Origin: Oscillospiraceae bacterium
Lineage (GTDB): Bacteria; Bacillota; Clostridia; Oscillospirales; Oscillospiraceae
Length of the DNA: 61,427 nt
NCBI GenBank assembly: GCA_017538965.1
Contig: JAFYHU010000032.1
Coordinates: 1 to 61,427, forward strand
Reading direction: 5' to 3'
The position numbers were made by a program, and so were the translations under genes. Position 1 is the first letter of the stretch. Each line of letters opens with the position of its first letter. Below, in pieces: positions 46,509-54,929 of this stretch. The notes beneath the pieces were generated by a model, which worked only from the letters and a program-made list of their open reading frames with translations, made no database searches and was not told where the DNA came from.

Positions 46509-48263
46509 ATGAAGACAAAACGTTATTTTGCGCTTCTGCTGGCGCTGGCTCTGCTGGTTTCGCTGGCGGTTTGCGGCAGCGGTACGGCTTTTGCCGACGA
46601 TGCCCCCGTAAGCGCAGCGCAGCAGCTGAAGCTGATCTCGTCCCAGATGAGCAGTCTGATCCAGACCAACACCGAGCTTCCCTGGTATTACTGTGTCGCG
46701 GATCTGGACCACAACGGATGCCTGGAGATCATCGCGGCTTCCCAGCATCCGGGGGACCGTTCCACCAACCTGAAAATCTGGACGGTCAGCAAGGACGGCA
46801 CCTCTCTGAGCGAATGCAATCTGAACAAAGCCGAGGAAGAATCCTTCCCCGACATCATGACCGATACCGTGGACACCTATCATGACAAGGACAAAGACAC
46901 CTGGTATTACATGGTCTATGACAACGTGGTGATCTCGGATACGGAGGTCTATACCGTCAAGACGGCCGTCAACCTGAAGAACGGCACCATGGGCTATGAT
47001 GCCTACGCGGTTGAGCATACGGTAGTCCAGAACGGACAGAAGAATGTCTCGCATACGGATATGAACGGCATTGCCATTTCGGCCGATCAGTACAACGCTT
47101 CGGGCGTAGACGCCTTTGCCGGTACCGAAAGAAGCAACACGGCCTTTGAGTGGCTGACCCCGGACAAGGCGACTGACCAGAACAGACTGACCGAGAGCTA
47201 CGAGGTTTTCCTCGGTACCAGAGAGCCGACCGAGGTCTTCCCGGTCCCGAAGCCTGTGGCTCTGGGCGGGACGGGAACCGCACCGGCGACACCGACTCCG
47301 GTCCCGACCGTTGTGCCTCAGCCCCAGCCCCAGCCGGTCCAGCCGACGTATCTCAGCATCACGAAGAACCCCACCAACGAGAACAAAAAAGTCGGCGGTA
47401 ATGCTGTCTTTGTTGCCTGCGCCAACGCCTATGAGTCTCTGAACTGGACCTTTGTCTCTCCCAACGGCGGCGAATACTCTCCCGCAAACTTCGTTTCCGG
47501 TTCCGGGGCCTATGTATCCGGTGAATACAGCACGACCATCACGGTCAGCAATCTGGAAGACTGGATGAACGGCTGGGGTGCCTACTGCACCTTCTATTTC
47601 CAGGGCCAGTCCGCCCGCACCAGCACAGCCTACATCTATCTCAGCAGCACTCCGCCCACTCCGCCGACTCCGCCGACGCCTTACTACGGAACCATGAGCG
47701 GCACGGCCTATGAAGGCGGCGCCGGATATGCCATCTATCTGCAGAACGGCACCCAGGTGTTCGTAGACAGCTGGAACTGCAATGTGGAAGGTCAGTTCTA
47801 TGACGGCTGCTCCGCCATCGTCTATTACACCGATTATCCCAGCGACGCGAATATCTACCGGGCCGATATCTACGGCAACCAGGGCCTTCTTCCTGATCCC
47901 GAGCCATATTACGGAAGCATGAGCGGCAATGCCTACAACGGCGGCGGCGGATACGCCATCAACCTGTCAAACGGTGATCAGGTATATGTCGATGCCTGGA
48001 AGTGCAATGTAGAAGGTCAGTTCTATGACGGCGCCTCGGCAATGGTATACTACAGGGACTATCCCAGCAGCGACAACATTTACAGCGTTGATATCTGGGG
48101 CAACCAGGGCCTGATCGTTCCTGATGATTATGATTACGACTATGATGACGATGACCAGGGCGGCTGGGCCGGCTCCTCGACGGTAGTCTGCCCGGGCTGC
48201 GGACGGGATGTCGCCGCGGCTTACGATAACTGCCCGTATTGCGGAACCTATCTCTGGGGCTGA
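46509..48263 (+). CDS. secreted protein with Ig-like domain, two 75-residue repeats and a C-terminal zinc ribbon
   Basis: The 584-residue protein has a signal peptide (about 1-30). An N-terminal domain has an FG-GAP-like turn VADLDHNGCLEIIA, then a TPTPVPTVVPQPQPQP linker. An Ig-like domain (about 285-378) is similar to that in the protein at 35809-37095. A PPTPPTPPT linker leads to two tandem repeats (YYGTMSG... and YYGSMSG...) rich in Tyr, Gly and Asp. The C-terminus, after an acidic DYDYDDDDQGG run, is a zinc ribbon (CPGCGRDV...CPYCGTYLWG), unusual on an exported protein. GAGGAGGAC precedes the ATG. It may be a surface matrix or adhesin protein. Function unknown. Confidence 0.75.
   Translation: MKTKRYFALLLALALLVSLAVCGSGTAFADDAPVSAAQQLKLISSQMSSLIQTNTELPWYYCVADLDHNGCLEIIAASQHPGDRSTNLKIWTVSKDGTSLSECNLNKAEEESFPDIMTDTVDTYHDKDKDTWYYMVYDNVVISDTEVYTVKTAVNLKNGTMGYDAYAVEHTVVQNGQKNVSHTDMNGIAISADQYNASGVDAFAGTERSNTAFEWLTPDKATDQNRLTESYEVFLGTREPTEVFPVPKPVALGGTGTAPATPTPVPTVVPQPQPQPVQPTYLSITKNPTNENKKVGGNAVFVACANAYESLNWTFVSPNGGEYSPANFVSGSGAYVSGEYSTTITVSNLEDWMNGWGAYCTFYFQGQSARTSTAYIYLSSTPPTPPTPPTPYYGTMSGTAYEGGAGYAIYLQNGTQVFVDSWNCNVEGQFYDGCSAIVYYTDYPSDANIYRADIYGNQGLLPDPEPYYGSMSGNAYNGGGGYAINLSNGDQVYVDAWKCNVEGQFYDGASAMVYYRDYPSSDNIYSVDIWGNQGLIVPDDYDYDYDDDDQGGWAGSSTVVCPGCGRDVAAAYDNCPYCGTYLWG
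47682..48131 (+). repeat. two tandem 225-bp coding repeats
   Basis: Units begin at 47682 and 47907 and encode 75-residue repeats: YYG-MSG-AY-GG-GYAI, then V-GQFYDG-SA-VYY-DYPS and IYGNQGLL or IWGNQGLI. About 70% of residues match between the two by eye. Confidence 0.8.
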
Positions 48264-48302
48264 TTCCGGCGATCGTTTCTGAAAACCCAAAGCGGAAACA
48301 AT

Positions 48303-48340
48303 AAATCAGAACCACCAGTTCACTGGCGGTTCTGATTTTA
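48303..48340 (+). terminator. terminator of the secreted zinc-ribbon protein gene
   Basis: AAATCAGAACCACCAG pairs with CTGGCGGTTCTGATTTT (one mismatch) around TTCA. Confidence 0.9.
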
Positions 48341-48422
48341 CCACGCTTCTGGAAGGGATCGCATGATAGTAAAAAAACAGCACGAACTGCGAAACATCAG
48401 ACAAGGAATTGAATAAGCTGAT

Positions 48423-49112
48423 ATGAAGAGAGAATCGATTTACAAAAGAATTGGGGCTTTCTTGCTGGCATTCCTGATGATCCCGGTGCTTATCGGCTGC
48501 AAGAACCAAAGCAGCGCGGCAAAGACGGCCGAGCCCGCATTGACCGTCACCCCCGCCAGTCAGGCCGAATCAGCCGTATCGTCTGTCCCCGAATCGGAAC
48601 CCGGACGGCAAAACGGAGAGCGCTTTGATGAAATCATCATCCTGGAGGGCATGGAGGAGACGGTTCACTACGAGCACGTCCGAAGCGAGACCGTCGGTAT
48701 CGAGATGGACTATGATTACGAGTCCTTCGCGCGGCACAGCGAAGCGGGTCTGGAACGTTTTATTTCAATCTGGGACAACACAGAAAACCCCGAAAACTAT
48801 CTGGATGTGATGTTCAGCGCGGAGGACGCCGAGTCCGTCGCCGCGAATGTCAGAGAGAGCCTTTCGCAGATGTATGATCTCCTGGAGGGAACGCGGGAGC
48901 TTGACCGTGCGGGCAGCTGCCTGTACATCGAAGCCTCCGTGCTGAAGGATACCAATACCATGGCGGATCAGCTGCAGATGGTGTATATCATCCCGGCGTC
49001 CGACGGCTGTCGAATTGCAACGATGCACGTCGCCGCAGAGGCCGCAGAAGGCTTTGGCCGTCGCTTCCGCTATATGCTGGATACTCTGGCCGTAATTGAA
49101 CAGAGAGCTTAA
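48423..49112 (+). CDS. lipoprotein of unknown function
   Basis: The 229-residue protein has a lipoprotein signal peptide with lipobox LIGC (Cys at about 26), a Ser/Ala/Pro-rich spacer of about 40 residues and a compact C-terminal domain (about 65-229). The domain has DYDYESFARHSEAGLERF and AEGFGRRFRYMLDTL and looks like uncharacterised Clostridia lipoproteins that follow secreted-protein genes. No metal or catalytic motif is visible. The ribosome site is weak (GAATAAG). It lies upstream of the FtsX-like permease gene, separated by 147 bp with repeat elements. Confidence 0.7.
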   Translation: MKRESIYKRIGAFLLAFLMIPVLIGCKNQSSAAKTAEPALTVTPASQAESAVSSVPESEPGRQNGERFDEIIILEGMEETVHYEHVRSETVGIEMDYDYESFARHSEAGLERFISIWDNTENPENYLDVMFSAEDAESVAANVRESLSQMYDLLEGTRELDRAGSCLYIEASVLKDTNTMADQLQMVYIIPASDGCRIATMHVAAEAAEGFGRRFRYMLDTLAVIEQRA

Positions 49113-49167
49113 ATCATTTCGAACCCGAGCCTCAGATTTCATTGAGCGTTCCTCAGACGGCAATCCG

Positions 49168-49220
49168 ATTATTCACGCGAAAAAATGACTGATCAAACAA
49201 TTATTCGCGTGAAAAAATGA
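49168..49220. repeat. paired 21-bp elements, 32 bp apart, before the permease gene
   Basis: ATTATTCACGCGAAAAAATGA (49168-49188) and ATTATTCGCGTGAAAAAATGA (49200-49220) differ at two bases. Their cores TTCACGCGAA and TTCGCGTGAA are exact reverse complements, so the pair is both a direct and an inverted repeat. This is the layout expected for a dimeric regulator with two sites, about three helical turns apart. No standard -35/-10 pair was found nearby. Confidence 0.6.
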
Positions 49221-49259
49221 TACTTATAGAGAAAACGGGAAAAGAGATCAATCTGCAAG

Positions 49260-52200
49260 ATGAAGCGGACTCAGAGACTGGACGCGCTGCGCAATATACG
49301 AAAAGAGTTCATCGCCTTTGCCTCGATCGTGGTGATCGGGATGCTGGCGGCGGTGGCTTATCTCAGCATTGCCTACAGCGCGAACACACTGAGAAAGGAC
49401 GCAAACAGTTTTTTCAACGAGAACAGCCTCTGGGATCTTGAAGTCACCTCAACGCTGCTGATGGACGAAGAGGATCTGAAGGCGATTCGGGCCCTGCCGG
49501 GAGTCGAAGCGGCGGAAGCTGTCCTCCAGACCTCTTCCCAGCTGCGCATCGGCGGAAACAGGACGGATGTCTCGGTCCTGAATGTGCCGGAAACCATCTC
49601 CCGGCCGGTACTGACGGAAGGCCGCCTGCCGGAGACGGCAGGGGAGTGCGCCGTCGAAAAAAAGCTCGCGGATGAAGGCGGGCTTTCGATCGGTCAGGAG
49701 ATCAGCCTGACGAACAAGGCCGTCATGGACATCGAGCCTCTCGCGGAGACGAACTTTGTGATTACGGGCATCTTTTACACGCCGGAACATATCAGCTATA
49801 TGATCTCGGTGACGCCGTATGTTTTCGTATCCAGGGAGAGCTTTAACAACGAGGGCCTTGAGGGCTCCTTCATGAAAACCCTCATCCGCGTTGCCTCGAC
49901 GCCCGAAGACCGGTATACGGATGCCTACTGGGACACGGTCCGGCCTGTAGAAGAAGCACTGCAGGCGCTGGCGGAAGAGAGGGCTCCCGCAAGGAGAGAG
50001 ACAATCCTGAGTCACTATGAAGATCAGATTCAGGACGGGCAGCAGAAGATCGACGAAGCGAAGGTCCAGCTGCAGGAAGGAAGGAAAAAACTGGAGGAAG
50101 GCCGGGATCAGCTTGCTGATGCCATGGCGCAGCTGGCACCGGTGCCGGATCTGCTGGAACAGGGAGACGCAAAGCTGCAGCTGGGACAGGCCGCGCTGGA
50201 AAGAGCAATTCAGATGCTGGAGACGATGGGAATCCACGTCAAAGGCGATAATCTCCTCAAACAGCTGGACGATGTGCGCAAAATCCTGGACAGCGCAGAC
50301 CTCTTCTGGGAGAGAGTTCGATCCACAATCGACCTGCCGGAGGAGATCATCGAAAGCTTTGACGAGATCGTGAAGGAATCCAAAGGCCTGAGCGTAGACG
50401 AAGTTCTTCGCAGAATAGAAAAAGAAAGCGGCGGAGAAATCAATCTCAGCAAGGTTCGGGAAGAGTTGAACCGGCTCCGGAGCGGCGCGGACGAATATGA
50501 GCGCGGCCGCAACGATTACTATTATTCCGGCGAGCAGTATCTTGATGCCCTGACCGCGATCGAGAAGGGAACAAAGAAGCTGGAGGAAGGGGAGCGCCAG
50601 CTTGCCGAAGGGGAGGCGAAGATAGAAAGCGCCGAAAACAGTATCCGCGACGGCAGAGAAAAGCTCGATCTGATCGGTCCGTGCAAATGGATCGTGCTCA
50701 ACGACAAGGGCAATGCGGGCTATTCCTACGCAAAGGCCAATGCCGACAAACTGATGTCCATGAGCACCTCGTTTTCTTCCATCTTTCTGGTTGTCGGCGC
50801 GCTGGTCATCTATGCTACGATTACCCGCATGGTCGAACAGCAGCGCACGCTCGTCGGCGCGGGCAAGGCGCTGGGCCTGTATAACCGTGAAATTTTCGCG
50901 AAATATCTTTTCTTTGCGGCAGGCGCGGTCATGCTGGGGGTCGGCCTGGGCATCCTGCTGGCCTGGCGCCCGGTACAGAGCGTTATTCTGCGATCGTATG
51001 AGTCGCATCTGAACTACGGACGCGGGACAAGCAGCTTTCTGAAGCTTCATACCGGCGTGGTTGCAGCAGGTTCCTTCCTGATTTCGCTGATCGCGGTCTG
51101 GCTCGGATGCAGGCAGCTGCTCCGCCTGACGGCCATCCAGCTCATGTCCGGAAAGACGCCGGGCGGCGGAAAGAAAAAGGCCCGCTCTTCCGCCGGAAAG
51201 AGTCTCTACTCCCGCCTGATCCTTCGGAACATGCGGACGGACTGGGTCCGCGTGATGGTCACGATTGTCAGCATCGCGGGCGGCTGCGTGCTCCTGACGG
51301 TAGGATTTACGCTGTATTACGGCATCAGCGGGGTCACCGACCGGCAGTTCGGCGGCATCCAGACCTACGAGGCGGAGGTTTTCTATAAAACCGACGAGAA
51401 CGAAAACGCGGAGGCAGACATTGAAACCGTTCTTGAGCAGAACGACCTGAGATATGTCAGAGTTCAGAAAGAAAGCGGCGTTTTCGAGGTAAACGGGACG
51501 CTCGATGCCCTGACCCTGATCGTCGCAGAGAAAGGCTCCATGGAAGGTTATTTTTCTCGCTGCAGCATTGACGGCGGCGAGGTGCTCGAGCTGTCAGATG
51601 AAGGCGTGCTGGTACCCAGACGCTTCTGGGAGGTCTACGGAGAAAAGCTCAACGGGATGGTTCCGGTTTACAACAGCGATATGGAAAGCATTCAAATCCC
51701 GATCGTCGGCGTCTTCGAGAACTATTACGGTCAGGTCTTCTTTATAACGCCCGAGGGCTATGAACGCTTCTTCGGTTCCGCTTCGAAGGGAAACTGCTTC
51801 TTCGTCAAGACGGACGAAATGTCTCTTGACGAACTGCAGCAGAAGCTGGAAGAGGTCAAAGGGCTGGAGCGTGTCCGCGACGCCGCAGCCGACCGGGTCA
51901 CGATTGAACAGTTCTCCGAATCGCTCAACTTTGTCATTGTGTTCATGCTCTTCCTCGCGGGCATGATGGCCTGCTTCATTGTGGCGAACTTCACCGTGAC
52001 CTATATCCAGCGGAAGACCCGCGAGCTCTCGATCATGCGCGTCAACGGCTTTTCATCCGGCGAATGCATCCGCTATGCGGCGGCAGACCTGATTCTCACG
52101 ACTCTGCTCGGGACGCTTCTGGGGCTCGCGGTCGGCGGATGGCTGGGCGAGCGCATTCTCGGCACCACCGAGACGCCGTATATTCAGATGATCCGCGAAC

Positions 52201-52316
52201 CGGCCGTGAAGACCTTCCTCTATTCCGGCCTGATCACCGTCGGCTTCTCGACCATCACCAACAGCATTGTCCTGCAGCGCATCCGCCGCCTGAAGATTAC
52301 GGATGTCAACAACTGA
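49260..52316 (+). CDS. FtsX-like ABC transporter permease with large coiled-coil domain
   Basis: The 1018-residue protein has two MacB/FtsX-type permease halves. The first membrane helix (about 18-40) is followed by a large extracytoplasmic domain with a long coiled coil (about 250-300, KIDEAKVQLQEGRKKLEEG, and 430-470, KKLEEGERQLAEGEAKIE). A bundle of three helices comes at about 500-640, then a second half with a helix at about 685, another outer domain and three last helices (about 900-1010). This is the large YhgE/LolC-like form seen in Clostridia, normally paired with an ATPase. No ATPase gene is beside it here. It may export lipoproteins or peptides or act as a mechanotransmission device. 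The ribosome site is weak (AATCTGCAAG). Confidence 0.85.
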   Translation: MKRTQRLDALRNIRKEFIAFASIVVIGMLAAVAYLSIAYSANTLRKDANSFFNENSLWDLEVTSTLLMDEEDLKAIRALPGVEAAEAVLQTSSQLRIGGNRTDVSVLNVPETISRPVLTEGRLPETAGECAVEKKLADEGGLSIGQEISLTNKAVMDIEPLAETNFVITGIFYTPEHISYMISVTPYVFVSRESFNNEGLEGSFMKTLIRVASTPEDRYTDAYWDTVRPVEEALQALAEERAPARRETILSHYEDQIQDGQQKIDEAKVQLQEGRKKLEEGRDQLADAMAQLAPVPDLLEQGDAKLQLGQAALERAIQMLETMGIHVKGDNLLKQLDDVRKILDSADLFWERVRSTIDLPEEIIESFDEIVKESKGLSVDEVLRRIEKESGGEINLSKVREELNRLRSGADEYERGRNDYYYSGEQYLDALTAIEKGTKKLEEGERQLAEGEAKIESAENSIRDGREKLDLIGPCKWIVLNDKGNAGYSYAKANADKLMSMSTSFSSIFLVVGALVIYATITRMVEQQRTLVGAGKALGLYNREIFAKYLFFAAGAVMLGVGLGILLAWRPVQSVILRSYESHLNYGRGTSSFLKLHTGVVAAGSFLISLIAVWLGCRQLLRLTAIQLMSGKTPGGGKKKARSSAGKSLYSRLILRNMRTDWVRVMVTIVSIAGGCVLLTVGFTLYYGISGVTDRQFGGIQTYEAEVFYKTDENENAEADIETVLEQNDLRYVRVQKESGVFEVNGTLDALTLIVAEKGSMEGYFSRCSIDGGEVLELSDEGVLVPRRFWEVYGEKLNGMVPVYNSDMESIQIPIVGVFENYYGQVFFITPEGYERFFGSASKGNCFFVKTDEMSLDELQQKLEEVKGLERVRDAAADRVTIEQFSESLNFVIVFMLFLAGMMACFIVANFTVTYIQRKTRELSIMRVNGFSSGECIRYAAADLILTTLLGTLLGLAVGGWLGERILGTTETPYIQMIREPAVKTFLYSGLITVGFSTITNSIVLQRIRRLKITDVNN

Positions 52317-52362
52317 TTCTTTTCAGATAAACAGCCTATTCAAGTAGAAGGAGAAAGAAACC

Positions 52363-54741
52363 ATGAAGAAACTGCTGGCGTACTTACTGTCCTTTATGAT
52401 GATTGTCAGCCTGGCCTGCGTGCCGGTCTCGGCGGAAGCGGCGCAGCCCATGCTGCCGGAATCAGGAGGAGTGTTCACTCCGGCCGATGAGGCGCAATCC
52501 GATTTCGTTGAAGAAGAGATCTTTGCCGACCGGAACCCGGACGCCTATACGCTGGAACAGGTCGTTGTGCTGAGCCGTCACAACCTTCGTGCCCCCTTGT
52601 CCAGCAACGGATCCGTCCCGCAGGAGCTGACACCGCATTCGTGGATCAACTGGACCGCAAATTCCAGCGAGCTGACCATGAAGGGCGGCGTCGAGGAGAC
52701 CGGCATGGGCGAGTACTTCCGGAAATGGCTGGATCAGGAAGGCCTGATGGAGGAGAACAGCATTCCCGAGGAGGGAGAGGTGCGCTTCTGCGCCAGGGAT
52801 AAACAGCGCTGCCGGGCCACGGCACGCTATTTTGCTGCGGGCCTGTTCCCGCTGGCGGACATCGAGGTGGAGTACCCGGGCGACAGCAACAACACGGAAG
52901 ATTTCATGAAGCCTGCTGTGAACTTCTATTCGGATGCCTATGCTGCCGATGCGACCGCTCAGGTCGCGGCCATGGGCGGCGACGCCGGCTTCCGGGGCCT
53001 CGCCGATCAGACGAGGGATGCCATCCGTCTGATTATGGATACCGTCGACATGCAGGACAGCGAAGCGTACAAAAGCGGGAAGTACGGGGATCTGCTCACC
53101 GACGGTTCCGGATATAAGACAGAGGCGGATAAGGAACCCGACATTACCGGCGCAATCAAAACAGCCAACCAGGTGGCGGATGCACTGGTCCTGCAGTACT
53201 ATGAAGAGCCGGACGCCCTCCAAGCTGCTTTTGGCCATGAACTGACGGAAGAGGACTGGGCCGTCATCGGGGAATTTCTGACCGAGTCGCTTGTCATGAG
53301 ACACGGCGCGCGTCTGCCGGCGATCAACATCACGCATCCGCTCCTTCAGGAACTGGAGAGCGAGCTGAAAAATGAAAACCGGAAATTCACTTTCTTCTGT
53401 GCCCACGACTGCACCGTTCTCGGCGCGCTCAGCGCCCTGGGTGCAGAGCCCTACACGCTGCCGGACAGCATTGAGACCCGGACGCCCATCGGCGTGAAGC
53501 TGCTGTTTGAACGCTGGCGCGATGCCGACGGCGAGGCCTGGTACCGGGTGAGTCTGGTTTACCGCAGCACCGAACAGATTCGCTCCGGCGAAATTCTGAC
53601 GCCCGACAACCCGCCCATGCGGTACGACCTGCGCTTCGAGGGCGTGGAAACCAATGAGGACGGGCTGATCTTCGAATCGGACCTGCTTGGCCTGTTCGAT
53701 CGGGTTTCTGACACCTATGACGAGCTGAAAGCGAAATATGAATCCGGGCAGGAGACAGAGAGCATTGAGAACTGGGCTGCGGATTCCCCGGCGATGCGGT
53801 CCATCGTGGACTTTGTCACGGCTTCGGTGGATGAGAACTCGGACAGCTTCATCCCGAAAGCGGACAGAATCGCGGTGTTCGATAATGACGGCACCCTGTA
53901 TGGGGAACGCTTCCCGACCTATTTTAACGACTGGCTGTTCATTCAGCGGGCGCTGTATGACGACAGCTATGACGCGCCGGCCTATCTGAAGGCCTTCGCA
54001 AAGTCCTGGGAAGACAAGGTGCTGAAAGGTATCCCCATCGAAAACTTCGATGCGCTGGAGCGTGAACTGGGGCCCAAGCTGTATGAAGGCCTGACGCCGG
54101 AAGCTTACGCCGATGTCGTTCGCCGCTTTAAAGAGCTGCCCGTCTGGGGCTTTGAAGGGATGACATACGGAGAGGCATTTTTCCAGCCGATGGTCTCGCT
54201 GGTGAAGTACCTTTACGAGAATGATTACACCATCTATATCGTCAGCGCCACCTACCGGGATGCCGTGCGCGTGCTGACCGAGGGCGTGCTGGACGAGTGG
54301 ATTCCCGCCGGCCATGTGATCGGCACGGACCTGCTGTATGCGGCCTCCGGGGATGAGGATGAAAACAGCATGTTCTATGAGCTGAAACCCGACGACGAGC
54401 TGGTGATCACCGGCCGCCTTGCCCTCAAAAACCAGAAAACCAACAAGGCGGTCATGATCCAGCGTGAGATCGGCAAGGTTCCGGTGCTCGCGTTTGGCAA
54501 CTCCACCGGCGATTTCTCGATGGCGACCTACACCCTGCAGAATGAAAAATACGGCGGCAGGGCCTATATGCTGCTCTGCGACGACACCGACAGGGACTAC
54601 GGCGATCCCGCGGCCGCGGCTGCCTTCAAGGCCAAGTGCGACGCAAACGGTTTTTATACCGTTTCCATGAAGGACGAGTTTGAAACCCTGTATCCGGCCG
54701 GCGCACACATGATTGAAGAAACCCCCGCTCAGGCGGCATAA
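52363..54741 (+). CDS. secreted histidine-type acid phosphatase fused to a HAD phosphatase
   Basis: The 792-residue exported protein has a signal peptide (about 1-26). The first half (about 50-430) is a histidine acid phosphatase: nucleophile motif SRHNLRAPLS (RHGxRxP with Asn and Leu variants) and the distal HD motif in FCAHDCTVLGALS. The second half (about 480-785) is a HAD phosphatase: VFDNDGTLYGERF (motif I), IVSATYRD (motif II) and GNSTGDFSMA (motif IV). Two unrelated phosphatase types are thus joined in one surface protein. Likely substrates are sugar phosphates, phytate-like or nucleotide phosphates outside the cell. GAAGGAG precedes the ATG. It stands alone. Confidence 0.85.
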   Translation: MKKLLAYLLSFMMIVSLACVPVSAEAAQPMLPESGGVFTPADEAQSDFVEEEIFADRNPDAYTLEQVVVLSRHNLRAPLSSNGSVPQELTPHSWINWTANSSELTMKGGVEETGMGEYFRKWLDQEGLMEENSIPEEGEVRFCARDKQRCRATARYFAAGLFPLADIEVEYPGDSNNTEDFMKPAVNFYSDAYAADATAQVAAMGGDAGFRGLADQTRDAIRLIMDTVDMQDSEAYKSGKYGDLLTDGSGYKTEADKEPDITGAIKTANQVADALVLQYYEEPDALQAAFGHELTEEDWAVIGEFLTESLVMRHGARLPAINITHPLLQELESELKNENRKFTFFCAHDCTVLGALSALGAEPYTLPDSIETRTPIGVKLLFERWRDADGEAWYRVSLVYRSTEQIRSGEILTPDNPPMRYDLRFEGVETNEDGLIFESDLLGLFDRVSDTYDELKAKYESGQETESIENWAADSPAMRSIVDFVTASVDENSDSFIPKADRIAVFDNDGTLYGERFPTYFNDWLFIQRALYDDSYDAPAYLKAFAKSWEDKVLKGIPIENFDALERELGPKLYEGLTPEAYADVVRRFKELPVWGFEGMTYGEAFFQPMVSLVKYLYENDYTIYIVSATYRDAVRVLTEGVLDEWIPAGHVIGTDLLYAASGDEDENSMFYELKPDDELVITGRLALKNQKTNKAVMIQREIGKVPVLAFGNSTGDFSMATYTLQNEKYGGRAYMLLCDDTDRDYGDPAAAAAFKAKCDANGFYTVSMKDEFETLYPAGAHMIEETPAQAA

Positions 54742-54929
54742 ACGAGAAACTGACGGAAACAAAAAACAGAATACTTGAGCGCCCTCTTCCGAAGACGCTT
54801 AAAGGTATTTCTTGAGGGTCGGGTTCTGTGATGATTGCAGGGGTATACTGAAAAAATGGAATGATATTCAATGCTGAATAATCATTGACAGAACAAAGAA
54901 TGCAGATGACCTGAAAATGGAGGTGGAAT

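Noticed and set aside
52462-54762. 766-codon open frame on the minus strand
   Set aside because: Antisense to the acid phosphatase-HAD fusion, which has both active-site sets; shadow.
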